NCBI GenBank assembly: GCA_965277595.1
Contig: CBDIDH010000002.1
Span: 1,426,001-1,490,000, forward strand
DNA: 64,000 nucleotides
Origin: CBDIDH01 sp965277595
GTDB lineage: Bacteria; Planctomycetota; Planctomycetia; Isosphaerales; Isosphaeraceae
Direction of reading: 5' to 3'
Positions within the stretch are counted from its first letter, which is position 1; the number at the start of each line of letters is the position of its first letter. The position numbers were made by a program, and so were the translations under genes. The notes under the pieces are model-generated. The model had not been told where the DNA came from and ran no database searches. It worked only from the letters and a program-made list of their open reading frames with translations. Positions 9,331 through 17,847 of this stretch are shown here, piece after piece.

Positions 9331-9990
9331 ATGCGGAAGTCCGCGGAATCTGTCACGGGCGACGCCCGCGATGTTGGCGATCAACCTGCCCACATCGCCT
9401 CGGGTCCCGTCGCGCCCACGCCCCCGATGGTCGAGGTGGGAGATGCCCGCCTGGTCGAACTCGCCCGAACGGGAGACGACCGGGCCTTCGCCACGCTCGT
9501 GATGCGCTATGAGCGAAAGCTCGTCCGCGTCCTGGGCCGCCTGGTCCGTGACGAGGAACTCGCGCGGGATCTGGCACAAGAAACCTTCTGGAAGGTGTAT
9601 AACCGGCTCGACCGGTTCGACACGTCGCGGCGGTTTGGTCCCTGGCTCTTTCGGGTCGGCGTGAACCTTGGGCTCGACCTGCTCCGCCGCCGCGATCCGC
9701 CCGCCCCCGTTCTCTCGATCGACCGCCCCTCGGCCGATGGCCGCCGAGCGTTCGACCTGCCCGACCCCGACCCGAGGCTTCGCGCCGAGCTCTCTCAAGA
9801 AGTCCAGTTTATTCTGGAACGGGTCCCCTTGCTGTACCGAACGATCCTGGTCTTGCGAGACCTGGAAGGATTTTCTTCCGCGGAGGTGGCGGCCATTGTC
9901 GGCCGCCGCGAGGCCACGGTGAGGTGGCGACTGGCGAAGGCGCGTGAGCTGTTCCGGGAACACTGGGAACGCCGCCAGGGGGTGAAGTGA
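9331..9990 (+). CDS. ECF-type RNA polymerase sigma factor
   Basis: 219 residues. Sigma region 2 includes ARDLAQETFWKVYNRLDRF for core binding and -10 recognition. Region 4 is a helix-turn-helix (LRDLEGFSSAEVAAIVGRRE) that reads the -35 element. The start at 9331 is set by GGAGG at 9319-9323, 7 bases upstream. An N-terminal 35-residue extension rich in Ala/Pro/Val precedes region 2. The next two genes encode a zinc-finger anti-sigma factor and a DegP-like lipoprotein, so the trio resembles the rpoE-rseA-degP envelope-stress arrangement. Autoregulation is likely but no promoter motif could be fixed by eye. Confidence 0.93.
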   Translation: MRKSAESVTGDARDVGDQPAHIASGPVAPTPPMVEVGDARLVELARTGDDRAFATLVMRYERKLVRVLGRLVRDEELARDLAQETFWKVYNRLDRFDTSRRFGPWLFRVGVNLGLDLLRRRDPPAPVLSIDRPSADGRRAFDLPDPDPRLRAELSQEVQFILERVPLLYRTILVLRDLEGFSSAEVAAIVGRREATVRWRLAKARELFREHWERRQGVK

Positions 9991-10026
9991 AGGACCTTGC
10001 CGCGATCGTCCGGAGGTTTGTGGATT

Positions 10027-10668
10027 ATGGGAGTCGACCATCCTGGTTACCGTTGTCGATGGGTACGCAATCGCCTGCCTCTTCTCACTGGCGGCGAACT
10101 GACCGGCGCCGAGCGTCGCCAGGTTGAGCGGCACCTGATCGCCTGTCCTGGCTGTCAACTCCACGAGCAGTCGATGGCCGGCGCTCTCGGCGCGCTCCGG
10201 GCAGCCGCGTCGGAACCTCTTGAGGCAAATGCCGATGCGCCGTCGCTCTGGCCCGCGCTGGCTCGCCAGATTCGCGAATCGAAGCATGAGGCCCCGTCCT
10301 TCTCGACCTTCTCCGTCTTCGCTCGGTTCACACGCCCCGCGCTGGCCTTGGCCGTGGTTTTGATCGTCATGACCCTGGCCGGCACGGGGGTTCACGCCTA
10401 TCGTCGCGAGCGTGCCGCCGATCTTGACCAGGGAATCGCTGTGTCCGACCCGACTTTTGAGGAGTTGGTTCCGGTTCCAACGCCGGTCCCGCCCCCAATC
10501 CCGTCGGTAACCTCGATTGTCGAGTCGTCGAGCCCCGGACGTCAGGTCGTTGCCAACGAACCCGCCTCCGCGGTTCCGACCGAACGTGCCCCGGCGCGGT
10601 TTGATTACGACCTCGATCACGGCACGCCGATGGGTCCCGATGGATCGGATGTCAAGGCTTCGTATTGA
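10027..10668 (+). CDS. membrane anti-sigma factor with zinc-finger (ZAS) motif
   Basis: 213 residues. The N-terminus contains the anti-sigma zinc-finger pattern HxxxCxxC (H36, C40, C43 in ERHLIACPGC), which binds the partner sigma in the cytosol. One membrane helix lies near residues 100-122 (ALALAVVLIVMTLAGTGV), followed by a Pro-rich periplasmic tail of about 80 residues. GGAGG at 10012-10016 is 10 bases before the ATG. It lies 36 bases after the sigma gene, so the two are co-transcribed. It probably holds the sigma inactive at the membrane until its periplasmic part is cut. The protease that cuts it cannot be named from this window. Confidence 0.88.
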   Translation: MGVDHPGYRCRWVRNRLPLLTGGELTGAERRQVERHLIACPGCQLHEQSMAGALGALRAAASEPLEANADAPSLWPALARQIRESKHEAPSFSTFSVFARFTRPALALAVVLIVMTLAGTGVHAYRRERAADLDQGIAVSDPTFEELVPVPTPVPPPIPSVTSIVESSSPGRQVVANEPASAVPTERAPARFDYDLDHGTPMGPDGSDVKASY

Positions 10669-10757
10669 GTTGACTCAAATTCGATCGTGAGTTGCCCCCC
10701 GCCTTCCGATCTCCACCCGACCTTCTCTTTTCTCTTTCGCCTCCTTGCCAGGGATTC

Positions 10758-12053
10758 ATGCCCCGACAAACCCGACCAAGGCTGTTCGCCCTCGGCCTGG
10801 CCGTCACGCTGGCCTTGCCGTCGTGTGGCCCGTGGTCGGGTCCGGTCGCCTCGCACCGGGAACGGGCCGCGACCTCAGCCACAACCCAGGTCGCTGCCCC
10901 GGTTTCGGGCGGGGCCGACACGCTGGACGTTCTGGAGCGACGGGTCAGCGAGGTGATCGACCGGACCAGGGAATCGGCCGTGGCGCTGGAGTACACCGCG
11001 GCCGATGCTCCCAATGGACCCCGGCGGGTGGCTTCTGGGGTGGTGATCAGCCAGGAGGGCGACGTCCTCTCGGTCCGGATCGACACGCCTCCGTCGTCCT
11101 CGCCGGTCATCGCCCGGGTCGCTTCGGGGCGCCGGCTCCCCGCGCGCTGGATCGCTGCCGATCCTGAGACAGGACTGACGCTCTTGAAGGTTGCGCCCCA
11201 GGCCGCCCGCCCGGCTGTTCCCTCGCCTCGCGGGGCGCGGCTGGGCATCCCCGTCCTGGTGATCGGCAATCCGTTTGGCCTGGCGCATTCGGTGAGCCGA
11301 GGTTACGTTGCCGGACTCGGCCGCCGCCTCGAACTGGGGCCTCGCCAGCTTGGCGGCCTGATCCAGGTGGATGCCTCGCTTCACCCTGGCGATAGCGGCG
11401 CCTTGCTTTCCGACCTTCAAGGGGGCTGGCTCGGCGTGATCCGCAGCGGCCTCGCCTCGCCAACCGCCGAGGGAGACCGCAAGGGCCGCGACCGCGAACT
11501 TGACCATGATCTCGGCTTCGCGATCCCCGCGCGTGACGCCCTCTGGATCGCCGACCAACTCCGCACCCGCCGCCGCGTTGATCGTGCTTATCTCGGTGTT
11601 ACGATGGATCTGGCCGCCCCCGCGTCCGCGGGTGAGCCCGACGGCGCGGTGCTTGGCCGCGTCCTGGCCGATACGCCGGGCGAACGCGCCGGCTTGAAGT
11701 CGGGCGACCGGGTCGTTGCGCTCGATGGGTTGCCGGTGCGGTCTCCTTACGACCTGACCGACCGCCTTGACCGCACTCCGGCCGATGCCTCGATCACGCT
11801 TGATCTTCTTCGAGGGACCGGTTCGAAGCGTCTTCCGGTCCGCCTGACTTTCCGAACGGCCCGACGCCCCCCTTTTGAGCCGTCGCGGCCCTCGCCCTCG
11901 CCGTCGTCCTCGGCAAAATCGCGCCCGGCCGATCCGCGACCCCCAGCCCTTCCCCGCGAGGTTACCGACCTGATCGACCGCCTCGAACGTCGGGTCGACG
12001 AACTGGAAAAGGAACGACGCGAGTCAGCCACCGCCCAGGCCCGTCAGCCCTAG
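10758..12053 (+). CDS. DegP/HtrA-like PDZ lipoprotein, probable pseudoprotease
   Basis: 431 residues. A lipoprotein signal ends in the lipobox LPSC (Cys23). The trypsin-like fold follows DegP throughout: ASGVVISQEGDVLSV, GIPVLVIGNPFGLAHSVSRG, VDASLHPGDSGALL (Ser213). However, the segment where HtrA proteins carry TNNHV reads SVRIDTPP, with no histidine, and the aspartate of DxDLALLK is replaced (DPETGLTLLK, Gly139). Only the serine of the triad remains. A PDZ domain spans about 285-370 (LADTPGERAGLKSGDRVVALD). A C-terminal coiled coil (LIDRLERRVDELEKER) ends the protein. It is likely a peptide-binding sensor or scaffold for the upstream sigma/anti-sigma pair. The start at 10758 was chosen because it puts the signal peptide at the N-terminus. 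Confidence 0.85.
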   Translation: MPRQTRPRLFALGLAVTLALPSCGPWSGPVASHRERAATSATTQVAAPVSGGADTLDVLERRVSEVIDRTRESAVALEYTAADAPNGPRRVASGVVISQEGDVLSVRIDTPPSSSPVIARVASGRRLPARWIAADPETGLTLLKVAPQAARPAVPSPRGARLGIPVLVIGNPFGLAHSVSRGYVAGLGRRLELGPRQLGGLIQVDASLHPGDSGALLSDLQGGWLGVIRSGLASPTAEGDRKGRDRELDHDLGFAIPARDALWIADQLRTRRRVDRAYLGVTMDLAAPASAGEPDGAVLGRVLADTPGERAGLKSGDRVVALDGLPVRSPYDLTDRLDRTPADASITLDLLRGTGSKRLPVRLTFRTARRPPFEPSRPSPSPSSSAKSRPADPRPPALPREVTDLIDRLERRVDELEKERRESATAQARQP

Positions 12054-12761
12054 CTAGCCGAGCGAGAAGGCGTCAAGAATCCGCCGTGGAACGCCAATCT
12101 CGATGACCCGGACCTCGCCCAGGAAGTCCGACGCTCCAGGAATCCCGAATCCAAGCTTTGGCGCGATGAAGGTCGCCGTCCCACGCGCCCGGATCGCCGC
12201 GCCGAGCGGCAGGCCACGATCGGCATCGAGCCCGGACGGCAGGTCAAGCGCCAGGACCGGCTTCCGCGATCGGTTGACAGCCTCGATGACGGCACGCAAG
12301 AGTCCCTCGACCGGTCGGGTCAGGCCGGTGCCGAGCAGGCCGTCGACGACCCAGTCAGCGCCAGCGATCAGACCGTCGAGTCGGTCGGGATCAAGCGACG
12401 CGTCGTCGGCCCAGGCGGTCTGATCGATCCCCGAACGATCGAGAATGGTCCATTGCACGACCGCGTCGCCACGAAGCCGGGCCGGATCGGCGAACCAGAC
12501 GACCTGAACGTGGAAACCCCAGGCGTCGAGGTGTCGGGCGACGACCCCGCCGTCGCCTCCATTGTTGCCCGGCCCGCAGAGGATCAAAATTCGCGCGGAG
12601 GATTGCTCAGCGATCTTCTCAACGAGCCATTCCGCCGCCCCTCGGCCCGCGTTTTCCATCAAGACAAGCGTCGGCACGCCAAACTCGTCGGCCGCTCTTG
12701 CGTCAATGCCGCGGACCTCTTCCCGCGAGAGCGGGCGGACTTGCGACGCTGGTCCTGGCAT
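12054..12761 (-). CDS. nnrE: NAD(P)H-hydrate epimerase (YjeF N-terminal domain)
   Basis: 235 residues. It epimerises damaged S/R-NAD(P)HX so that the dehydratase can repair it, in the cytosol. Family marks are the N-terminal helix MENAGRGAAEWL, the nucleotide loop CGPGNNGGDGGVVAR, VDGLLGTGL and ALDLPSGLDADRG. Only the epimerase domain is present. The ADP/ATP-dependent dehydratase (NnrD), often fused in bacteria, is absent here and must lie elsewhere if the pathway is complete. GAGGAGG 5 bases before the ATG fixes the start. The stop codon abuts the stop of the convergent DegP-like gene without a spacer. Confidence 0.93.
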   Translation of the reverse strand: MPGPASQVRPLSREEVRGIDARAADEFGVPTLVLMENAGRGAAEWLVEKIAEQSSARILILCGPGNNGGDGGVVARHLDAWGFHVQVVWFADPARLRGDAVVQWTILDRSGIDQTAWADDASLDPDRLDGLIAGADWVVDGLLGTGLTRPVEGLLRAVIEAVNRSRKPVLALDLPSGLDADRGLPLGAAIRARGTATFIAPKLGFGIPGASDFLGEVRVIEIGVPRRILDAFSLG

Positions 12762-12951
12762 GAAATCCTCCTCGGGTTCGTTCTCAGCGCGTCGAGGACC
12801 GTTGAGCGAGTTGAGCCTCTGGGATTACGACGAAGAGGCCGGTCTTCGGCCATTCCCGAAGAAGACCTTCGCTGCGATTGACAGGCCCCGTCCCCGGGTT
12901 CCAGAATAACAGATCGCGACGGCGTTTCTCATCACCACGGAAGACCGACCG

Positions 12952-13197
12952 ATGCCGATCTACGAATATCGCTGCGCCCCGTGTGATCAGACCTTCGAGA
13001 CCCTGGTGCGAACCCCGAACGATGTCGCTCGATGCCCGAGTTGCGGAGGCATTGACCTGGCCAAGCAGTTCAGTGTTCCGGCCGCCGCGAAGACGTCGGG
13101 AAGCCAGGGGAGTTCGCTGCCCGTCTGCGAGACAGGACCCAGCAACTTCGGTTGCGGAGGCGGGCGCTGCATGACCGGAATGTGCGGGACGGATTGA
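12952..13197 (+). CDS. FmdB-type zinc ribbon protein
   Basis: 81 residues. The N-terminus MPIYEYRCAPCDQTFETLV, then ARCPSCGG, gives two CxxC pairs, typical of the FmdB putative regulatory zinc ribbon. The C-terminus is a second cysteine-rich tail (GCGGGRCMTGMCGTD), also common in the family. Molecular function is not established for the family, and a nucleic-acid or metal role is inferred from the ribbon. It is single, between nnrE and dnaA, with a 245-base spacer before dnaA in which I see no origin-like repeats. Confidence 0.88.
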   Translation: MPIYEYRCAPCDQTFETLVRTPNDVARCPSCGGIDLAKQFSVPAAAKTSGSQGSSLPVCETGPSNFGCGGGRCMTGMCGTD

Positions 13198-13442
13198 AGG
13201 CCCCGAGAAACGGACTGATCGTCCGACTGTCCGACCGTTCCGTCCGCCCTAACCGGAGAGGCCCGCGCCCGCCCGCGCCGATCGCTTTTGACAAGCCGAT
13301 GTCCTGAGGGCATATCTCCCTTGGCCGGCGGACCAACGGACGGACGGGCGAGAATCCCGATCGTGTCCCGGTCGCTTGACAACACGTCGGCCGGTCGATC
13401 GGTCGAGCCGTCATTTGCAACCCGACGGCGGGGGGGCGGGGA

Positions 13443-14912
13443 ATGACCGGACAGGGCCTGGCCGTTGAGACGCGATTACGAGAAGAAGTGGCCGGCCGCC
13501 TGGGCGAAGCTCGGTACGGTCTCTGGTTTGGCGAAGGGGTGCGGCTGGGCCTGGGCCTCGACGGCGACGCGATCGAGGTCGGCGTTCCCAACGCCTTCTT
13601 CCGCGAATGGATTCAGGGGCACTTTTCCGATACCTTGCTCGCCGCGGGCGAGGCGGTCGCGGGGCGTGCCTTGCGTCTGACCTTCCGCGTCGACGACGAG
13701 GCCGAGCCCCGGATTGGCCATGTCGTCGAGCCAACTCCGCCCGACGGCCGGAAGTCCAAGGTCAAGCTCCCCTTCGCACCCGGCCCGGCGCCCCAGGTTC
13801 AGCCCCTTCCGCAGGCTCCCCCCTTGCCGCCGACCGACCGGCCCCGGATGTCGGCCGCGAACCAAAACGCGACGGCCCGGCCGCCCCGACGACTCGACGA
13901 CTTTGTGACCGGACCCGGTAACCGCCTGGCGCACGCGGCGGCCGTGGAGATGACGCAGTCGCTCGGCGGTTCCTTCAATCCCCTGGTCGTTCACGCCGGG
14001 GTCGGTCTGGGCAAGACGCACCTGCTTGAAGGAGTGGGTCACGCTCTTCGCGCCCGGAGGCCGGGAATCCGGCTTGTTCACGTCACGGCCGAGGCGTTCA
14101 CCAACGGCTTTCTCGACGCGATGCGCGGCGGGGCTTTGAACGCGTTTCGTTCCAGGTTTCGAGGCGCCGAGGCGCTGATTGTCGACGACATCCACTTCCT
14201 CGCCGCGAAACGTGCCACGCAGGATGAGTTCCTGCACACCTTCAATGCCCTGATCGCCGATGGCGTGCCGATCGTCGTCGCGGCCGATCAACATCCTCGG
14301 CTCATCGGCAAACTGACCGAGGAGTTATCGACCCGGTTCCTCGGCGGGATGGTCGTCAAGATGGACGCCCCCGACCCGGCGACCCGACGCGCGATCCTCA
14401 AGGCGAAGGCCCAGGCGCGGGGCGTTGATATTCCCGACGCGGTTCTCTCGTTCATCGCCGAGCATCTCCGCGCCAGCGTCCGCGAACTGGAAGGGGCGCT
14501 TCATAGCCTGATCGCCCACGCGGTTCTGACGGGCAAACGCCTGGATTTGAACCTGGCCCGGTCGGCTCTTCGCGATACGATCCGCCACACGGCGCAATCA
14601 GTGGCGCTTCGCGATGTTGAACGCGCGGTCTGCCAGCTTTTCCAGGTCGACCCCGAGGCGCTCAAGTCGGACAGCCGTGCCCGGGTCTCTACCTATCCCC
14701 GAATGCTCGCCATGTTCCTTGCCCGCAAACACACCGGCGCCGCGTATAGCGAGATCGGCCGCTATTTCGGCGGTCGCAACCATTCGACGGTCATCTCGGC
14801 CGAGAAAAAAGTTCAGTCCTGGCTGAAGGACGAGCAGCAGCGCCCCCCGCTCGCCGGTTTCGAGACCGTCGCCGAGATCCTCTCGTCGCTCGAACGCGCC
14901 CTCGGCGCCTGA
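13443..14912 (+). CDS. dnaA: chromosomal replication initiator DnaA
   Basis: 489 residues. Domain I (residues about 5-85: LREEVAGRLGEARYGLWFGE, VPNAFFREWI) is followed by a Pro-rich linker. The AAA+ core has Walker A AGVGLGKTH, Walker B LIVDDIHFLAAKRATQDEF and the sensor/arginine-finger region LTEELSTRFLGGM. Domain IV carries the DNA-binding signature YFGGRNHSTVISAEKKV. It binds DnaA boxes and melts the origin. No dnaN, recF or gyrase gene flanks it and no cluster of TTATNCACA boxes is visible nearby, so the origin is probably elsewhere or this is one of several dnaA copies. The ribosome site is weak (GGGGGGCGGGG). Confidence 0.95.
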   Translation: MTGQGLAVETRLREEVAGRLGEARYGLWFGEGVRLGLGLDGDAIEVGVPNAFFREWIQGHFSDTLLAAGEAVAGRALRLTFRVDDEAEPRIGHVVEPTPPDGRKSKVKLPFAPGPAPQVQPLPQAPPLPPTDRPRMSAANQNATARPPRRLDDFVTGPGNRLAHAAAVEMTQSLGGSFNPLVVHAGVGLGKTHLLEGVGHALRARRPGIRLVHVTAEAFTNGFLDAMRGGALNAFRSRFRGAEALIVDDIHFLAAKRATQDEFLHTFNALIADGVPIVVAADQHPRLIGKLTEELSTRFLGGMVVKMDAPDPATRRAILKAKAQARGVDIPDAVLSFIAEHLRASVRELEGALHSLIAHAVLTGKRLDLNLARSALRDTIRHTAQSVALRDVERAVCQLFQVDPEALKSDSRARVSTYPRMLAMFLARKHTGAAYSEIGRYFGGRNHSTVISAEKKVQSWLKDEQQRPPLAGFETVAEILSSLERALGA

Positions 14913-15081
14913 TCGCTCCCGTCTGACCGAGAACCGATGAATCGCGGTTTGTTCAGCCCGGGAACTTCGATAGTTCTTCGGGATGGGCGCCCCGTTCGTC
15001 TCATATTGGGCACTCGTCCCCCCCCGTCGTGCACGCGGGGTGTCGTCGTGCGCCGACCGAGTTGAGATCGGGGAAGATCAG

Positions 15082-15294
15082 ATGAAACACGCACAGCTTG
15101 TCGCGCGGAGTCGGAAAGAGCACGTCAAGCCGACGGTCTGTCCCGGGGTTTTGACCCCTGTCGAGACCCGCCGCCACTGGGTCAAGGGGACCGTAGAAAC
15201 GATCTATCATTGCAACGACTGCCAGTCCGTCCTCGGCCTCGTCGGCGGTACCGTTGACTGGACCATGAAGGCGGCTGACTGGAAGAACCTCTAA
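15082..15294 (+). CDS. small zinc-ribbon-like hypothetical protein
   Basis: 70 residues starting MKHAQLVARSRKEHVKP. One clear CxxC pair (HCNDC) and another cysteine (TVCPG) suggest a small metal-binding fold. The start is the ATG at 15082, preceded by GGGGAAGA; an ORF from 14983 exists but its first 33 residues are Arg/Pro-rich and unconvincing. A bidirectional hairpin terminator follows. Family not recognised. Confidence 0.55.
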   Translation: MKHAQLVARSRKEHVKPTVCPGVLTPVETRRHWVKGTVETIYHCNDCQSVLGLVGGTVDWTMKAADWKNL

Positions 15295-15303
15295 AAACGA
15301 GCA

Positions 15304-15363
15304 GGGCGTGGGAATCATCGCAACCCCTTTCCATTGAAAAGGATTGAAGCGATTCCCACGCCC
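15304..15363. terminator. bidirectional hairpin terminator
   Basis: GGGCGTGGGAATC (from 15304) pairs with GATTCCCACGCCC (ending 15363), with an inner CCTTT/AAAGG stem. A-rich sequence precedes it and GCGTTTTCG follows. It separates the rightward small gene (ends 15294) from the leftward vWA gene (ends 15405), so it may serve both. Confidence 0.75.
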
Positions 15364-15404
15364 CGCGTTTTCGACGAATCCGAATGTTGTCTGCGTGAAC
15401 TGGC

Positions 15405-17558
15405 TCAGTACTTTGGCACGAGCTTGGCCCGTTCGTTGTACTTCGGGTTGTGGTGTTCCTCGTGGCGCTGAACACCGAAGCCCCGGTCGAGTTCGTCCTG
15501 AGCGAGGTCGGCCCAGGGAGTCTTGGGGTGGCGCGCGATCACTTCCTTGAGAAGCCGGGTCGCCTCGACATACTTCTTCTCGGTACGTTCCTTGGCCGCC
15601 TTGCGCTCGTGCGAGTGGTGCAAGACCCAGTTCACCGACATGTCGGGAGTCGGCATCTTGTCCGGCTTGGGAGGGTTCTTGACCATCTCGGCCAGACAGG
15701 CGCCATACTCATAAGACTTGATCTGATAGGTCACGATCTGCGCGAGCATTAGGTCGTAGTGGGCCTGCCACCGCTTTTCGGGCTCGCGGTCACGAGCTTT
15801 TTGCAATCCTTCAAGGCGCTTCTGGATCGCTTCAAGCACCGCGAGACGCTGGTTTGAGAGGTTGCCCGCCTCGGTTGCTTCGGGAATCATTTCGGCGGGG
15901 ACGATCGAGAAGTGATGCTTGTACGGAAACGTCTTCGTCTCCTGGATGATCGCGTAGAGCGTGCGGCGAAGTTCCGACTTGTTGCGATCGTTGACGTAGA
16001 GAGCGCGACTCTTGTAGTCGGGAACATACTCCTTGAGGTCGGCCATCCTGTACGCTTTTTCGCGCTGGCGGACCCGCATGGTTTCTTCGCTCGGCAAGAG
16101 GAAGAAGATGCCGCCGGAGTCTTTGGCGAGGCGGGCCAGTTCGTAAGGGGCGAAGCCGGAAGGCTGTTCGTCCCAGCGGTCGTGAAGGCCGTCGTACTGG
16201 AGAAGCTCGACGTCGGCCGTTTCGGGGCCGCGGTGGATTGTTGGCCAGTAGTGGTCCTTGGTCACCGGGTCGACATAGAGCAGGTGAGCCGTGCCGTAGC
16301 CGAAGAGTGATTGACGGCCGATGACGTAGATCGGCACCCCTCGGTTGACGACCGACTGATGCGCTTCCTCGACGTAACCGCCGTCGTCGCCAGACTCATC
16401 GGTGACCAGGACGATCAGGAGCTTGCGGTCCTTCTTGATCAGGCCCGAGTAGTTGTTGATGACGGTATCGATCGCGTGGAGCGTGTTCTCGGTTCCCGAG
16501 GCGTCGACCGGAATGCGTTCGATCGCCTTGCCGATCGCCTCGATGTTGCTGGTCGGCTTCTCGATGCCGTAGTGGATCGAGTCCCCGAAGCTGACGATCG
16601 CATGATTGAGCGGCTCGGTGACCTTCTTGGCCGACATCGAGTCGGCGTGGAGTTTGAGTTCCGAGGTGATCCGGTCGAACTTCTGGTGGATCTCCTTCTG
16701 GTCGTCCTTCATCGACTCGGATTCGTCAAAGAGCCAGATGACAGTGAGCTTGTGCTTGGTCAGGTGGCGAAGGATCTCGCGGGCGATCTGGTCGAGCGAG
16801 GCGCCGACGTCCTTGGCTTCATAGGTGACGTCGCCCGCGACGAGACCGCCGCCGCCGATGTCGAGGCCGGGGGCGGCCGGCATGAGCGAGAGGCCCGAGA
16901 CGTTCGAGGCGATGCTCAGGCCGCCGAGACCCGTCCCCCCTTTGCCGTCACCGGCCCGACCGACCTTGCCGATTGATGGGGTTGTCGACGGCGGGCCGCC
17001 GCCGATGCCACCGAAGCCGCTGCCCGAGCCCCCCGACTGGCCGCCGCCGCCGCCGGTCTTCTCGGCGGTCTCGTTGCCGACGGCCTGGTCGCTCTTCTGG
17101 TTCGATGGGTCGGCGTAGATCGGCGTCGTGGACTCGTCTCCCTTGACCCCGGTGACGAGTGACGAGTTGATGTTGGCGACGAGTTTCTTGCCCGCGTCGG
17201 TGCCGAGCGTGAGCGTCGCCAGGGCGCCAAGCACCATCATGTGGACAAAGAGCGAGACCGCCCAGGCGGGCATCAGGAACCGCTGCCCCGGCTTCTTCCG
17301 TTTCTTGCGGGCCTTGGCCTTGGCCGCCTTGGCCTTGGCGGCTGCTTCGGCGGCCGCGGCCTCAGCCTCTTCGGCTGTCAGTTCGGGTTCTTCGGCCGCT
17401 GCCTCGGCCTCGGGCGTAGGAGCCGGGGGAGGCGTCGCCGCTGAAGCGGGGGGGGCCGGCGGAGTCTCGGGAGCGGGCGCTGAGCCTTCGGCCAGTTCAT
17501 AGAGCCCGTCGGTTGACTCCGACGCGGACGATTCGGGTGCGGGGGCGTGAAGGGCCAT
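15405..17558 (-). CDS. membrane-anchored vWA domain protein (paralogue 1)
   Basis: 717 residues. An N-terminal Ala/Pro/Glu-rich region (1-75) is followed by a Lys/Arg patch and one membrane helix near 98-118 (WAVSLFVHMMVLGALATLTL). A Gly-rich linker (about 165-235) leads to a von Willebrand A domain with an intact metal site (FDESESM, DxSxS, near residue 280; LVTDESGDDGG later). The C-terminus is helical (RWQAHYDLMLAQIVTYQIKS; TPWADLAQDEL). It is paralogous to the upstream gene ending at 17848. vWA proteins bind partners through Mg; here the domain should face the periplasm. The partner is unknown. Confidence 0.8.
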   Translation of the reverse strand: MALHAPAPESSASESTDGLYELAEGSAPAPETPPAPPASAATPPPAPTPEAEAAAEEPELTAEEAEAAAAEAAAKAKAAKAKARKKRKKPGQRFLMPAWAVSLFVHMMVLGALATLTLGTDAGKKLVANINSSLVTGVKGDESTTPIYADPSNQKSDQAVGNETAEKTGGGGGQSGGSGSGFGGIGGGPPSTTPSIGKVGRAGDGKGGTGLGGLSIASNVSGLSLMPAAPGLDIGGGGLVAGDVTYEAKDVGASLDQIAREILRHLTKHKLTVIWLFDESESMKDDQKEIHQKFDRITSELKLHADSMSAKKVTEPLNHAIVSFGDSIHYGIEKPTSNIEAIGKAIERIPVDASGTENTLHAIDTVINNYSGLIKKDRKLLIVLVTDESGDDGGYVEEAHQSVVNRGVPIYVIGRQSLFGYGTAHLLYVDPVTKDHYWPTIHRGPETADVELLQYDGLHDRWDEQPSGFAPYELARLAKDSGGIFFLLPSEETMRVRQREKAYRMADLKEYVPDYKSRALYVNDRNKSELRRTLYAIIQETKTFPYKHHFSIVPAEMIPEATEAGNLSNQRLAVLEAIQKRLEGLQKARDREPEKRWQAHYDLMLAQIVTYQIKSYEYGACLAEMVKNPPKPDKMPTPDMSVNWVLHHSHERKAAKERTEKKYVEATRLLKEVIARHPKTPWADLAQDELDRGFGVQRHEEHHNPKYNERAKLVPKY

Positions 17559-17847
17559 GACGTTTCGTCCTCGACCTCGGCGGGTTCTGGGGCGATCGGT
17601 CGGCCGTTGATCGGTCCGTGAATCGCCGGGGCGTCTCGACTGTATCGAACAAGGGCGACAGCGGCGGCGTGCGACTTTCGCTTCACTTCGGTACCGGATC
17701 GGTCGACGGGAGACCTGAAACTCAAACGAACCGAAGGGACGGACGGTTCATCCTATTCTACAACCCTTGCCAGCGGCACGGAAGCCAGGAGCAACCGTAC
17801 GTCCAATTCCTTCGCGAAGAGGAACCATCCCACGATCGAGACATCCG

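Noticed and set aside
10019..10027. TGTGGATTA, one base from an inverted DnaA box
   Set aside because: Lies at the anti-sigma start codon; single and not part of an origin.
9169..10620. Open frame of 483 further codons upstream of the GNAT gene on the minus strand
   Set aside because: It is antisense to the sigma and anti-sigma genes, low in conserved pattern, and the GNAT start at 9168 has a ribosome site.
14983..15081. N-terminal extension of the small zinc-ribbon gene
   Set aside because: Arg/Pro-rich and without ribosome site; the ATG at 15082 has GGGGAAGA upstream.
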